From: Panagrolaimus kolymaensis
Taxonomy: Eukaryota > Nematoda > Chromadorea > Rhabditida > Panagrolaimidae
Direction of reading: 5' to 3'
DNA length: 64,000 nucleotides
Assembly: GCA_028622995.1 (NCBI GenBank)
Contig: JAJQJQ010000045.1
Location: 1,550,001 to 1,614,000, forward strand
Under the pieces are notes generated by a model. It did not search any database. It had not been told where the DNA came from and saw only the letters and a program-made list of their open reading frames with translations. Positions 41,651 through 56,100 of this stretch are shown piece by piece (within the stretch, counting starts at the first letter, position 1; every line of letters starts with the position of its first letter). The position numbers and the translations under genes were made by a program.

Positions 41651-42249
41651 AAGAACCTACCGATATGTATGGATGGATTTGAATGTGCTGTTTATAACGT
41701 TTTATATATTTATTTATATGTATGAATTGTTGTTCGTTAGCTTTTTCTTCTTTTGTTTGAAGAATAAATGTATTTTTATCCATGACTTTTGTGTTGTTTT
41801 TTCAATATAAAAAGTCACACTTTCTCTGTTCGTTTGATTTCATTCGATTGAAGGCGTTGGTGCTGGATTGTTTACGAGAAAAGTTTTTGATTGCTAATGG
41901 TTGTTTATCAACATTCAAAGTTGTTTGTTTCCATTCTACCCGAAAGTACTATTACACTCTCCTTATTTTCTCGACTTGTAATGATTAATATTTGTTTTCT
42001 GAATGAATAAGAAGACTGAGTGAAAGATTGCATGGATTGTATGATACTGTCAAGGCTACAAGTTTACTTTTCATTAAACATGATAAAGTCCTAGTTCAAA
42101 AAATGAAACAATTCACAACTTTATAAAAAATCTAACAATAGAAAAAGGCATGATAACGATAGCAAAAAGCCTATGTACAAAAAATGAATAAATACAAAAA
42201 CTAACAACAATGAAAAAAATTTACAAGTGTAAACAACAAAGAAGAAAGA
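41651..42249. other. Spacer between convergent genes
   Basis: The 3' ends of the four-pass protein gene and of the MATH-BTB gene meet here. No gene seen. Confidence 0.45.
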
Positions 42250-43385
42250 TTAAGAGGTTTCAGTGATGTTACAGAAAGCATCGGTAAAAACTTTGAAAGC
42301 AAAATCTTTATCCAAAAGACCAATATCAGCTACAGGAGTTGTTTTGAGTGATTTAATTAAAAGTTTGAAACATGCTTCTTCAAGTTTGACAGCCTCTGAA
42401 ATTTTTGAACATTTGGCGAGAAGACAAACATTTGAAACGGAAACATCGAGAATCAAGGAAGCTTGGATACGAGTCTGAAAAGAAACACGTAAGTTTATAA
42501 AGTTTGTGAAATTAGTAAAACTACCAACCTTAAGATCATTGATTTCATATTTGTTACACAATTCTAAGAGTTTCATGTTTTCTTTCAAATTCAAAGCATT
42601 TGAAGTTTGACCAAGATAACAAAATTGAACAGCTGTTTCGACGACTTTAACAGAGAAATCATTGATATCCATGGATTCATTGATACGAGATTTGAACATA
42701 TTTTTGAAAAAAGGTGATTGAAGACCGAGAATACATTTATGTGCCTATAAAGAGAACGTTTAATGATGAAAAATAAAAGCAAAAGTTTACCTTAATGCAG
42801 CTTCCATCAACATTGATTGTAAAGTCTTTATCATCGCACATCCATAAATTATAACCAACGTTTCCAATATCAAATTTGATTCCATTTTCAACTTCTGCAG
42901 GTTTTTCTCGTTGAACATATATAAGTCCTTCACATTTTATAGTAAATTTTCCATCAGCAATAAATTTCTTTTCTGGATCAAACAATTCACCAGTTTTACA
43001 CACTTCAAATAACGAGGGACGATTTTCACTAATATCTTTTTCAGTATATCCAGCAGATTCAATAGAATAATTAACATCAATTTTGATTTTGTCTTCATTG
43101 TCACGTCGCACATGTAAGTAAATGTGCACTACGTCTCCATATTTAGAAGGATAAATTTTAAGAAAATATTTGACACCAGGAATATTCGAAGCATTGAAAC
43201 TTTCTGTTCGTAAAAAACCACCTTTTGTGTCTTTCAAAGCTGCCAATTTGTCTACAGAAATTGTCCATTTGATTGAAACGGGACATTCAAGATTCTAAAA
43301 AACACAACAAAAGTTATAACTTTTACTAAACCAGTAAAAAGAAATGACTTACCAAAGTTGAAGAAGTTGTTGCAGGAGAATCCAT
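42250..43385 (-). CDS. MATH-BTB protein, probable cullin-3 substrate adaptor
   Basis: Four minus-strand exons (43385-43353, 43294-42791, 42744-42529, 42474-42250) join in phase to 325 residues. MATH domain about 12-155 ('SIKWTISVDKLAAL', 'PGVKYFLKIYPS', 'VHIYLHVRRDNEDK', 'FIADGKFTIKCEG'). BTB domain about 162-265 ('DDKDFTINVDGSCIKAHKCI', 'SPFFKNMFKS', 'AVQFCYLGQ'). The C-terminal helices resemble a short BACK region. The order matches C. elegans BATH/MEL-26 proteins, which recruit substrates to CUL-3. The very short first exon (11 residues) is supported by phase and splice sites. Confidence 0.88.
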
Positions 43386-43957
43386 AACAATTGTTAACGT
43401 TTGCGAAAGTTGCTGAAAAAAAGAGGCGATAAGTAAATATAAAAACAAAATAAATAAAACAATACGGGACTCGAAAAGAAACGCAGCAAAAATAATTATT
43501 TGAAACCAAATCTGATGAGAAGTAAGAAGCAGCAAAAACAAAAAATAAAGGAAAAAATGTAAAAACCGTAGAATGAAAATGGAAAAGTGGAAAAGTCATT
43601 ACAAGCAACATCAACAACGAAAAAGATGGATTTATTTGCCAAGATTTTTTCGCGCCAAATTTGCTTTTGTTTTTCCTTTTGAGATGTTCACACTTTTTTT
43701 TTTGTCGTTTTGGATGATAATAAAAAAAAAATTAATATTTCCTGTTTCATTGTTTCATTTTTTTAAAACAATTTACTAAAGTTTTTCTTCCATTTGAAAC
43801 GAATCCCACTTTACTCAACTCAATATATGTAATTTTGTAAAATAAATAATTTTTCATGTACAATATAAAATCTCAGAGCAAAAAAATCTGGAATAAATTT
43901 ATTTTTTCAATCAAACGTAACGCGAATTCAAAAAGATGAATGAATATTAAAAATTTG
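43386..43957. other. Spacer, no gene recognised
   Basis: Promoter side of the MATH-BTB gene and 3' flank of the next F-box-like gene. AT-rich. Confidence 0.45.
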
Positions 43958-44926
43958 TTAGAAACTAAAAGCAATTTCGGGATATTTTGATTCAATTTGT
44001 TTGCATATGTGTTCCATTACCCTTTTATTCTCTAAAATCCATTCTAACGTCGGGCCTAAAATAAATCTTCCATTAGATTTCATATGAAGTTTAATAAATA
44101 AAATAATATCAGATAATTCAGGAAGAGGAGGAGTAACATTTTTAAAGAAAAAATGTTCAAATTTGTTATTTCGATGTTGGATTTTATTCAAAGCTGCTAA
44201 GGAAGTCAAATTTTTTTGCCAAGGTATACTGAAAAATTTGAGGAAAAAAATAAAATCGAAGGACGTAATAGCTAATAATTTCGTTCTTGTTAATTATTAA
44301 AATTACCTGATTAAAGAAATATTAGGACATTTCTTAAAAATTTCTAAAGACGCATCAATGCCATAAATTTTGCATTCATAACAAAAAAGCATGTTTAATG
44401 ATGAAGATAACAAACATTTGAATGCTTGGGCTTTCAATTTTAAATGGGAAATTCGAAGTTCTCTTAAAATGGATAAATCTATTTTTAAAGGTAAACTTTG
44501 AATTTCATTTGAATTCAAATATTCTATTTTTAAAGTTTTTTCAACCTTTATTTTCCATTCTTCTTTTATTGGCTGCTGGCGTAAATAACGTGAATTGATT
44601 CTCATTCCAATGCCGTTCCAATCATCAAGAAAAAATAAAGATGAATTCCAACAACTGTTTAAAGAAATTTCTAACGAATCAACTTTTCTCTTTTGATAAC
44701 AAAATAAAATATTATGTAATTCATTTAAAATATGTCCAAGTTTCATTTTGATTTTTAATGAAGCATTTTGAGCAAAATAAATTTTCATTGAATATGGTAG
44801 AACAAAGTTATCTTTCTCTCGTTGTTCTTGATGGGTTGATAAAGCTTTTCCATTGCAAAATTTTTTATAAAAAGTAATAACAAAAATTGAAATCAAAAAT
44901 GTAATAATAATAATTAAAACTAACAT
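43958..44926 (-). CDS. Membrane-anchored F-box-like protein, member 3
   Basis: Two minus-strand exons (44926-44307 and 44228-43958), 296 residues. The first exon is 620 bases, exactly as in member 1. It has an N-terminal membrane segment (MLVLIIIITFLISIFVI), then 'FVLPYSMKIYFAQNASLKIK' and 'MKLGHILNELHNILFCYQK'. Middle: 'LPLKIDLSILRELRISHLKL', 'LLSSSLNMLFCYECKIYG', 'LEIFKKCPNISL'. After the splice: 'IPWQKN', 'FIKLHMKSNGRFIL', 'KYPEIAFSF'. It is head-to-head with member 4. Confidence 0.75.
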
Positions 44927-45265
44927 TTTATTTTAAATTTTACATCTAAAAGAATTTTTTTTTTAGTCAAATGAAAAATCGCTCAATACTCTCAATCAGT
45001 TCAATCAATAAATGTTTAAACAACCACAGGTATATTTTTGACCTTTCTGATTTTTTTGGCATAATTAAAATCGATTTCTGTCAAAATTGCATATATATGC
45101 GCTATTGTCGTCATTTTTTCCAGCATTGGTGGGTCACCAAAAAAAGAAGAAGAAAGATTGCAATTTTTAGTTGCTATATTCATTTGAAGCAAAACTTAAA
45201 GTTTTACTTCCCAAAATTATCTAAAAATTTGTTAACTATCAACAATAAAAAAAGAGTCAAATTTC
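44927..45265. other. Divergent promoter region of F-box-like members 3 and 4
   Basis: A 339-base gap between two outward-facing paralogues. No clear TATA box; could be a shared promoter. Confidence 0.4.
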
Positions 45266-46321
45266 ATGATTATTCTTTGTTTAATTATAATAATTTTAAT
45301 ATTATTTTTATTTTTTGTTTTCAATGAATTCAGTGACTTTTCCTTCTTCCCGGAAATACATTCCCCGATAATTAAAAATTTTGTTTTGCCATATTCGATA
45401 AAACTTTATTTCGCTAAAAACGCTGGTTCTCTAAAACTTAAAATAAAGTTATCTCAATCTTCGAACGAGTTTCACAAAATTGTTTTACGTTATCATGGAC
45501 GAACACTAGGATTTCTTGGGATTCAAGATGCACTACTTTTTAAAGTTAATAATACTAAAGAATCGGTTTGTTTAGTTTAGTTTTTTTAGCTTCATTAAAT
45601 TTTAGATTATTATGGAAAACGAATTTTTAGTGTTCAAATGCTCGCTTGCGTTATTGGGGAGATGAAATTGGTATGGATGCCAAACATGAATATTTCCTAA
45701 ATTCATCACCTTCTTCAAATTCCATTATTACAGTTAAGACTTATTTAACTATACAAAAATTGGAAAGCAAAAATATTCCCATCATTTTTTCCAAATTGGA
45801 ATTATCTCAACTTGAACAATTAGTTCTATCATCCATGAAACTTTATAACCAAACATTTCCTTTATTATTGAGTTCGACATTGAAGCAATTAACTTTTATG
45901 AATTGTGATCTCATAGATGTAAATGTTCCTTTTGAAATCATGAAAAAATGTCCAAATGCTTTTAGAGCTTCGTAAGTTAAACAAAAATAGGGTGAAGTTA
46001 AAGTATCTTTATCGATAGAAATAAAACTTAAACAAATCGTTTAGTATACCTTGGAAACCAAAGCAAACAACAATGAATTCATTAATTTCAATCAAAAAAA
46101 TTAAAAAATTTAAATCTCTTTCCTTTGAAAATGTTGATGTATTTCCAACTTTAAATGGAATTTTATCTTTTGTTGAAATTCATATGGAACCAAATGGATG
46201 CTTATGTTTATGGATGAATGAGTCGCATCAAGGAAATGAAAGTCACGAAGAAGATGATTTAATTTATGATAAACATTTGGAGTTAAAATATCCTGACTTT
46301 CTTTTTTGCCTTTATTCTTAA
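45266..46321 (+). CDS. Membrane-anchored F-box-like protein, member 4
   Basis: Three exons (45266-45565, 45631-45971, 46045-46321) join in phase to 305 residues. Exon 2 is 341 bases, exactly as in member 2. N-terminal membrane segment (MIILCLIIIILILFLFFVF), 'FVLPYSIKLYFAKNAGSLKL', 'IKLSQSSNEFHKIVLRYHGR', 'LRYWGDEIGMDAKHEYF', 'LELSQLEQLVLSSMKLYNQT', 'VPFEIMKKCP', 'IPWKPK', 'FVEIHMEPNGCL'. It is most like member 2. The exon-2 acceptor used is the later of two AGs, as the first does not keep phase. Confidence 0.77.
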
Positions 46322-47149
46322 AAATAGAAATGTGTCAATAATATCAATCAGGAGCGTTACAAACGCATGAAATCAGATTACTTTTTTAGAAACCCAAATT
46401 TAATCCAGCAACAATAAAAGTTCATTCTAATTTCAAAATTTAATGAATATTTTGCTTGGGTTTTATGAATGTCTTCGAACAGAAAAAAACATATTCAATT
46501 TAATTTGTCAAAAATTATAAATTGCTTTAATCAAAGATGTATTTAATTTTTTTATAAAACTTTATTTTTGAGCCTTTCTTTACACAAACAAACACACATT
46601 TCTTTTGAGTAAAACTTTTTTTTACAAATAATAAAATTTCAAAGAACTTAAAGCAAAAAATATGAATAAAAAATTTCTTTTAAAAAACAAAGAAAATCAA
46701 AAAAATAATAAAATTAAGACATGGAGTTTTAAAATTTTGAAGCATTTATATAAAAAATAATATTTGACCAGAAAAAACTTACAAAGAAAGAGAGAAATAT
46801 TTGGACAACAACATCAAAATCAATTTATTTACAGTAATTATAAAAATTTTAATAACAAAATAAAAATCTTTCATGAATTTTTTTAATTAAATGGAACTTA
46901 AAAAAAATATATGTTTGTAGTGTTTGTTGTCACTGGAAAAAAACCAAGGCAGCAGAGAGATCCAAAAAAAAATGAAAATCAAAATAAAAAGAAAATTAAT
47001 TAAGGGATGGAAAAAATATAAAAATGGTGGCGGCAACGAAATGGAGCAATTTCTTAATAAGACTTGATTCTCGAAAAATTTACAGATATATTTAAATTTA
47101 AATATTTTTTTCTCTCGAAGTAATTCGGTAGCTTTGAAAGTCAATTTTA
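46322..47149. other. Spacer between convergent genes
   Basis: AT-rich and A/T-run-rich. Contains the 3' ends of F-box-like member 4 and the large RhoGEF. No gene seen. Confidence 0.45.
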
Positions 47150-50100
47150 TTATTTTGCAATAAGCTCGTTTTGGGTCGTCGTGTTTTTTTGAGATTCCAA
47201 TATTGCGTTTAAAGAATAATTTGATGAATCTGGGCCAAGCGCCAAAGAATCCTAAAACATATAAAAAATTAGTTAAATAAATTACTTTTATTTTTTCAAT
47301 TCAGACACAAAGCAAAAACTTAAAGTTTTTGATTCAAATTCAAAATTTTTAAAAACATTTGTGTCAAGAAAAAAATATTAAAACTTTGCTTACCAAATTA
47401 CTATGATTCGATGATGCAAGTTTATTGGGTGCTATTTGAATCGTCGTTACATGACTGCTGCTATTATTTCCACTTCCACATCGATTATCCAAATCTGAAT
47501 AAGTTGAAGTTGTTGAAGATGATTTTCTTCGAATTGGTGAATTTGTTGATGCATTACCATTTGGATCAATCAAGGTGCTAAAAACCAAATTTATTTATCT
47601 TTGCATCATTAAAATTTTTTTAAACAAAAGCCAAAAACAAAGAAAAAATTATTTCTCATTCACACTTTTTTTCGAATTAAGAAATCGTTTTTTTAAAGTG
47701 GAAAATATAAAAAAAACTTACTAATCTGTAGCTTGACTATTTGAAGATGTGCTAGCTGACATATCTTCAAATGCCCCACTTCCTCTTGAGGATACTGTAC
47801 TTTCGCTTGTCCATGATTGAGGTCTCGAGCTTGTTGATGACGATGAATGAGTATTGGTATTTGTCGCTGTAGTAGCACTCGATTGATGTTTATTATTTTC
47901 ATTATTTTGATTAGCAGCTAAATGACCATGTCCATAACCATTTGTTAATTTAATTAATCGTTGAATCCATTTTATTTTAGCTGCCTCTTCTAAAGGTTGA
48001 ATAGCGTAGCCATCATTTTTAGTGGAATCCCATATTTCAAATCTTTCTGACGCGGATCGAGAAGATTCAGAAAATCCTAAATCTTTCATAGGTATACACA
48101 TTTTATGCTCATAATATTCGGGCGCGTATGGTAAAGGTTGAGTTCGCTTTTTACAAAATAATATTCCACCATCAAATAAAAATAAAAATCGCCTTTGTGG
48201 TTTATTTGATAATCGATGAGTTTTTTTCTTAAATGCATATACAAAGCATTCCGTTTGTAAGCGTAATGGACCAAGAAGTTGTAAATCACCCTGAAAAAAT
48301 AAATTTTTAAATGTTATAGTAACTTTTGCAAAAAAAAAAATTGATTGACCCAAATATCAGACTACAGAAAATCAAGTTCAAGTATCCCTTTTTCAAATTT
48401 AAATTATTATTTTTTGTAGAAAAAAAATATGCAAAAAGCTCGATTTTTAACGAAGTAAACTGTATTTTGTTCGTTCGTTAGCTAAAACTCAAGGGTCAAA
48501 AGATTTCGCAGATACTTGAAAAAAAATATTCGGCTCAAAATTAAGTGGATTTTTTTGTTTTGCATCATCAAAATAGATTAAACAAATATTTGGAATTTTA
48601 GTTGTTGCAATCCAAAGTTTTTTTGTTTGATAAATTTACTTTGCCCTCAAATATTCACATTTTTTTAAAGGAAATAGATTATTGAGTTTTAAAAAAAATT
48701 TGCTAATACAATCTCAAAAATGCTGCAAATAAAACTTTCTAACTTTTTTCTTTTGTGATTTGGTTATTTTTTCTTGAGTTTAAAAACACAAAAAGACGGA
48801 AGCACTTTAAAAAAAATATTCTAAATCACTTGACTCTTTTGATTCGATTCAACTATTTCGAAGTTCGAAATCTTCAAATAAACACGTAAAAAACTTTTCT
48901 CATAAAAAACAAAACAAACGAAAAAAGAAAGAAAGAAAAAATTGTGTTGTAAGCTTTAATCTTAAGACTTAAATTTTTTAAAGAAAAAATCAACATCAAA
49001 ACTATAATAAAAAAAATGCTTATCTACGTCATTTCTTTCGTCAAACAAAAAAAAATGTGATGTTAAAAAGCTGTGAAAAAAAAATTCTTTTAAAACATGG
49101 GAAATAAAAAAAGTTTAAAAAAATTCTAATTTAAATATCCAAATTTCGTGTCAAGACTCCTCTAGTTTTTTTTTATAGAAAATAGTTTTTAAAAGTTCCA
49201 AAAAATTTCGAAAATATTAGAAAAAATTAAAGAAAAATATTTTTAAAAAAACTTACTGCAAACGCGGAAATATGTAATTGATTTAAATCTGCATTTAATT
49301 GAGACAGCAAATCCAACATGGAAGCCAATGCCGCAGTTACATCCTTTCTAACTTCATCGGGTGAATATCGAAGTAATTCTTTTAGAAGTAATTGATATTT
49401 AGTTATTCGTTGAATGGGTTTAAGCAAATATGAACTTAATGGAAGTAAATGGCCGGCTTTATGTTGGCAATCAATAAAAAATTTTGTTCCATCCACGTGT
49501 TCATTTCTTATGGCTTCAGAAAGTGGCTTATTTTGGCAATAAGGTCGATAAAAGTTTAAGAAATTTTTTCTTCTCACAATAAAATTATGGCATATTTCCA
49601 CAATGGTTTCACTTTGATTTAAATTTCTTGATAAATCATAATGGAATTTATATAAGCCTTGAATATCACCAAAAACAACTTTGGATTGGTTTCGAAGTTG
49701 AGGAGGAAAAAGTGAATGATTTTCTGGCGCTTCAAATGGTTTGATATAATGTTCTATGACTTCCCATAATTCTCGAACATATGATTGTTCTGTGGTTTTC
49801 TGAAACAAAAAGGATAGGTAAATATCAAACAAAAAACTAAAAAAAGTGGCAGTAAGCAAATTTTGACAATATTAAGAAAAAGTTGTTTACTATCATTCAT
49901 TTGTGTTTTTTAGAAGAATGAAACTGCATTTTTTGGTTGCTATTGATAAATATTTGGTAACTGTCAAGAAAAGAAAATAATCAAAAAAAGTCAGTCTATT
50001 ATTTGTTTCCGAAGAAAATTTTTTTTGACAGTAACTCAAGATTGCGGCTAATTCAGAAAAAAATGGTTACTGTCAAATATTTACTGAAGCTTCCCAATAA

Positions 50101-53100
50101 AAATTTTCTAATTCCCTTTGAGATAAAAAAAAATTTAGAAAAAACTTACCAATTCTTCAATAACATAATTAATTTTACTTGATCCGACACTGCTTATACT
50201 TGTTTGTCTATTTCCACTCATTCCTGAATCCATCGAAGGCGAACGTGCCCCACCGAGAAGTGATGGTTGGGATGATGAAATGGGAGTTGGAGCTGTTATG
50301 GCTCCCATACCTCCTCCAGTTGGGGTGGTCGTTGTTGTTGATGTTGTATCAATTGATGTTGAACTGCATTGTTGAAATTCATGTAAAACTTCAATTTGTC
50401 GCTAAAAAAATGAAAAATAAATAAACAAAAAATTTAGAAAATTATTTTAAAAACTCTAAAATCCCTAAATATGGCTAAATTTGGTTTATGACAAGATCCA
50501 TCTATGTATCTTTTATTGTAAATAATTTTAATGAATAATGCTTGAAATTTTTTTTGTTGTTTGAAAAAAAATTCACAAACTATTGTGTTATTTTTTTTTG
50601 TTATCGTTTAGAATTTTAACAATCAAAAAAACAAGTTACAAAAGAATAACAGAAATATGTAAAGAAAAGTGATGTTTTTTTGTTGGACGACAATTAAGAA
50701 AAACCACAAAACAAAACAACAACAAAAAAAGAATTTCCTCAAAGTAATAAAAAAAATGCTTATTAAAAATAGATAGAAAGACAAAAAGCTTCCAGCTCAT
50801 AAAAATCAAGGGAAAAAAGCGCAAAAAAATTTAAAAATTATTGAGAAAAAAAAGAAAAGTGAAATGAAAATGGATGGATTTTTTTATTTTATCTGCGGAA
50901 TGAATCTATAAATTTTAATTTTAAAAAATTTCCACGTAATCAATCAAAAAAGAAAAAAGTGAAAGTTAGAGCTTTAAATTAATTTTAAAATTCACCAATA
51001 ATTTTTGTTGTTGCAAAAGTATAGGATTTTTAAAAGCAGACGAGTGGATACTGGGATCTCTAATAAGTTTATAGAAAAATTAAATAACATGAAAATTCTT
51101 CTAATCAATCAGAGAAAATGTTAAACAAGAAATTTTATCTATCAATCAATCAACCCAGAAAAAAAGCAGACGATGAAGAAAAAAATGCTGATGATGATCA
51201 AAACCCCTACTAGGCCCTATTAATTAGAAAGTGATAAGAAGCAGACGACGACTAATACTTTTAACTTTTGACTTTTGTGGAAAAAAAAACCACAGACAAA
51301 CAACAACGTCAATAAAAAAACAAACCCTTGGAGGAGTAAAAAATTTAATAGTAAAATAATGTAATAATTTATACATATAATTTTTAGATGACCAAATATC
51401 TAACCATATTTTACATGAATTTAATGATTTCGTTAAATTTAATGTAAATATAGTTTCAGAAAAACTATTTGAGGTGGTTGAAAAATCCATTCTAACTTTT
51501 TTTCTTTTGTTTTCAAAGTTTTTATAAGCTTTTTTTTCGAGATTTTTAGACGAAAAAAAAGTTGTTTGAAATGTTTGAAAAAAAGATTCAAAAAATGTGT
51601 AAAAATAGTTTTAAAAACAAAAAAATGTGTGAAATCGGCGGCGACGTAAAGAAATTGGGTTTAATCTTTACTTTTTGTTAACAACACATCATTTTTTTAT
51701 TTTTGTTTTAAGTAATCACTAAATAACTAAGTAAAATTTTTTGACTGCCAATGATGATTTTAAAATTCAGTAAATGGAGGAAGGAATAAAGGAATTTCAC
51801 TAAAGAAGCAGCCGATGATGATGATTTGACAAACAAAAAATTTTTCGTAAAAAAATAAAATCCAAATATTTTTTTTCTTCTTTTGTCGTTTTTTGATTCT
51901 CGACCCTCTAAGCTATAGCAAGCTTCGAGAATAAAGGAATAAGACTAGTTTTTTAGTTTTTCATCATTATCAGGTAATGAAATGGAAAGAGGAAGGGTTT
52001 GTTGTTTTAAGGAAGAAGCAAATAATATAAGAAAAAAATGAGTGAGAAAGTTAAAGACAATACAAATAATAACATAAATAAGAAAAGAAAATCTCAAACA
52101 CATAATCAGCGCCACTTTCCTAAGCTAAATACTATCAACAACAAGACGACAAACGACAACGACGACGTCCAAGAAACATGAGAGCTAGCATCAACAGCTA
52201 CACGAGAAAGAAAAAGAAAAAACTTATGTTGTTGGTTAAACGAGTGCGGCAAGAAAAAGTAGATATATAAAAAAAAGTAATACATAAGTTTTTGAAGGAC
52301 AAAAAAAAAATAAAAAATGACTATTAGTTAGTTAGTTTAGTTTAGTTGTTGCGTCAAATAAAAAAAACATATATTTCGTTCGAATGCTTGATTTTTTTCA
52401 AGCATTTTTTTTCGTAGTTTTTTTTTTGAGGGAATAAAATAGGAGAGAAAAAAAGACTGTGTTTTCAATCAAAAAAGTATGTTCTTTGTGCATGCTAGCT
52501 TCAGATGGAAAAAAGTGAGAGAAAAATGTCCGTTTATAAAATTTTAGAGGGAAGAAAAGCATGCGATTACTAACTACCATGGAACGGAAAGGAAAAGATG
52601 GTGGAAGTATTACTAATCAAAAAAATAATATTATTGAATTTTTTTCACGCGAAAGAAAAAGTTTTTTAAGGGCAGCGGCGAAAAGAAAATGAATGTTTTT
52701 AGATGATAAAAAAATAAATAAATAAAAGTGATTGAGAAAATGAAGAAAATAAAATTCTTTTTATGAGCTTGTTTTTAGCAGAGAAAATAAAAATAATATG
52801 AAGAAACTAGGTCAAAGATACAAACACAAAAAAAAAGTTTCTCAAAGAAAAATGTTTTTGCGGTTGACTACTTTTCTGCTTTCCCAAACAACAAACAAGC
52901 TAGCTGGCGATTATCAGTTTGGGAAAGTAAAGGCAACCGAAAGTAAAAATAAAATTTGCATAAAAGCTTGTTTTCTTGTTTTTGCAAAAAAGAAAAATAA
53001 ATATTTTTGCTCGCAAAAACAAATTTTTTTGAATCAAAAATAAAAAATGAAAAGATTTTTTCCGTTTGAATAAGTTTCAATAAAAAAAAGGTGTTCGTTC

Positions 53101-56100
53101 GCTCCAAATAATCGCACCCAAATAAAAAATAAAGAAAGAAAGACTATCGAAAGAAGAATTTTGAATTTGAACGTTGTCGTCGTTTTTGTTTTTCAGAGGT
53201 CAACGCGCACACAGGTGGTAGTAGACGATGCGAGAAAGATAGCGGTCAGTTACAATAAAAATAATAATAAAGGTGATGGAAAGAAAAATAAAGATTTTCT
53301 CGCGCGTTCTACCACCAAGAAAAAAAATTAAGAAAAGAGAACGGGAGAGAGAAAGACTGTTATTGACACTGGACTCGATAAAAAAAAAGAAAGAATTTGA
53401 CACTAATAAAATTAAAAAAGTGGAAAAGAGACGCGAGAAAAACAACAAATAAAATAAATTTTTTCTTTCTTTTTCTTTTTTTTTGGGAGATTTAAAAAGA
53501 AGAAAGAGAAAAAGATGAGAAAATTATTTGGAAGGTGAAGAAAATCACGTTTAATTAATTGGTAGCGAACTAGAAAAAAAAAGATGAGAAGTGAAAATAA
53601 GACAAATTGAAATTGGAAAAAAAGATGGACATGGTCAACAAAGTTAAAAAAAGAAGATTTTTTACACGAGGGATTTAAAAAAAATAGTCTTAGAATTAAA
53701 AGTTTTAATTTTGCTAAAAAAATCTCTAAAGCTTAGACATTTTCGCGATAAGATAAGAAATTATATTTTCGAGTCCAGAACCGCAAGATTCAAAATTTCA
53801 TTTTCTAATTTTTAAAATACTTTTTGCTTTCATAATAAATATTTTTTTCTTACCATACTAAAACATCCTTCATCAGAGCTTATACTTCTTCTTGGAGGTG
53901 AAGATAAAATGCATTCATGATGTCGTCGACGATGAATAGAATGATGATGAAATTCTTCATCGCTATCACTTCCGATTCGAATTACTGTAGGTTTAGGAGG
54001 CGTCAAAGATGAAGATGAGCATATTTCAGATCTGGCTATTTCAGCAATTAATTCTTCATCATCATAAAAATCTATTTCCTCTGGTTGGGGTAATTCTTCA
54101 TCAAATGGCAAACCTCTGGATGAAGATTTAAATTGAAATCCACCACCATTATTATTGTTGTTGTTGTTATAGTTATTTTTGGTATCAGGAGATTTTAAAT
54201 TATTCGTGATCGTCATGGAAATGTCGGATTGACTTTCATCAAATAAAACATTTGTAGCTTGTAGCTTCCTTTTGGATGCCCGAAATGATAACAGGCGAGG
54301 TAAATGACGCTTCATGGATTCCACTTTGACGAAATTTTTCTAACCACCAACAAAAAATATATATTGGAATTCCTTCGTTTGAGTAATGAAAAAACTTCCA
54401 AATATTTGATAAAACCAAACCAAAAATAATTTCAACCCAGACAAAACTTAAAAAATAAACAATATTATAGAAAAATTCGAAACATAATAAACAAAAAGAA
54501 TTGTTCACGCATAAATTATTTAAAAAAAAGAGGAAGAAATAATCATGATCGCCGCTATCGGGCAACAGCAGCAAAAAAAGATATAAATAAATTTAAATAA
54601 TAATTTTTTTGATGAAGACCCAAACAAAAAATAATTCTAAAAATCAAAAAAATTTGATCGACAATGGGTTTAAAAAAAGTGAAGAGAGAGAGAGGAAATG
54701 AAAAAGACACAAAAATATAAAATATACGAGCATGTTTTTATTTTAATAAAAGCTTTAAAGCCTCTTAATTCTTTAAACCATCGATGCAAAATCATCACAA
54801 AATCAAATAAATAAATAAATATATAAACCTTTGTTCACTTTTTTTTGTGACTTCGCCGTAAAAAACTTTTTTTTTTTTTTTGCAAGGAAAAAGCTTGTTT
54901 GTAAACGTTGAAAAAGAAAAATGGACTCGACTGAATTTTTTTAGCAAAGCACTGTTTTTGAAAAAAATATAATAAACGAACGAAAAGTTTTTTTTATTGC
55001 AATACTCCAAAAAAAGTGTTGCTTGCTTGGTTGAGAAGTTTATGGATTATAAAAAAAAATACGCATAAACACACACACAAAAAAGGCCAAACCTTAATTT
55101 TTTTTCTCTCGAGGTCTAAGATCCCTAAAAAAAAATCAACGCAAACGAGCCAAAAAAAATAGACGACACACAAACAAATTTTTCTCATGAGCTGGGTTTT
55201 TTTGGAATAATAAAACGGATGAGCAATAATGAATGGCAAAAAGATTCTTTGGTAAGGCGATGAAGACGACTTTATATCCTATAGGTTTAATCAATATGTG
55301 ATAGTTAAATCTCTGAGGGTTGAGACTCACATGCATTGAGGTCAGCTTGTCTTGAATGAAAAGATCTATGACAATTTGAAGAAAAAATAAGAAAAAACAA
55401 TAATAATAATTAATAAAAAGTGCGCATGTATATTTTTTTTACATTGCAGAGATAAGAGAAAATAATTTTGAGGTAGAAAATTTCTAATAATTCCAAAAAG
55501 TGAGAAATTGGAAGATGAGAGCTAAAATTTGATCAAAGATTCAAAAACATGGGTAATGTTTATAAGCAAGCGATATCGGTAATTTTTTTTGCTTTCAGGG
55601 AAATTTTTTAAAAACAAAACTTTAGAGAAAATTACACATCCAAAAATTAAAAATACTATAAACTTTCTAAATCGAATTCTATGCTATTGAAGTATTCCAT
55701 CCTTTGCGTGTGATTTCAAGAAAAATGAACAAAGAAACTACTATCAAAAATCCATTAAACACACGCATCTCAAAAAATTCTATGAAAATTAAAACTTATC
55801 GAAAAACATATGAATTTTAAAAACAATAAAGAAGAAGAATCAAATAAATCCCTTCCGTGATTCTTCGTTCTTTCTTTCTTTTTTTCTTTCCTGTCTTTTT
55901 TTTATTTTTCACGCTCGCTCAAAAACCTAACGATCCATGTTATTATTATTTTTATTTTATTTCAACCAAAGCGCTTTTTTCTTCTTTTTTCTATGCCGAT
56001 TTGCAAGTATTCAGGCGACTGACAACAAAAAAAAATGAGAGAAAAGGGTTCAGACTCATATCGTTTCGCCGCTGGCCGCTCACAAACAGCGACAATAAAA

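Noticed and set aside
43252..43617. 121-codon minus frame upstream of the MATH-BTB start
   Set aside because: Low-complexity Phe/Ser frame; the spliced start at 43385 fits phase and the domain start better.
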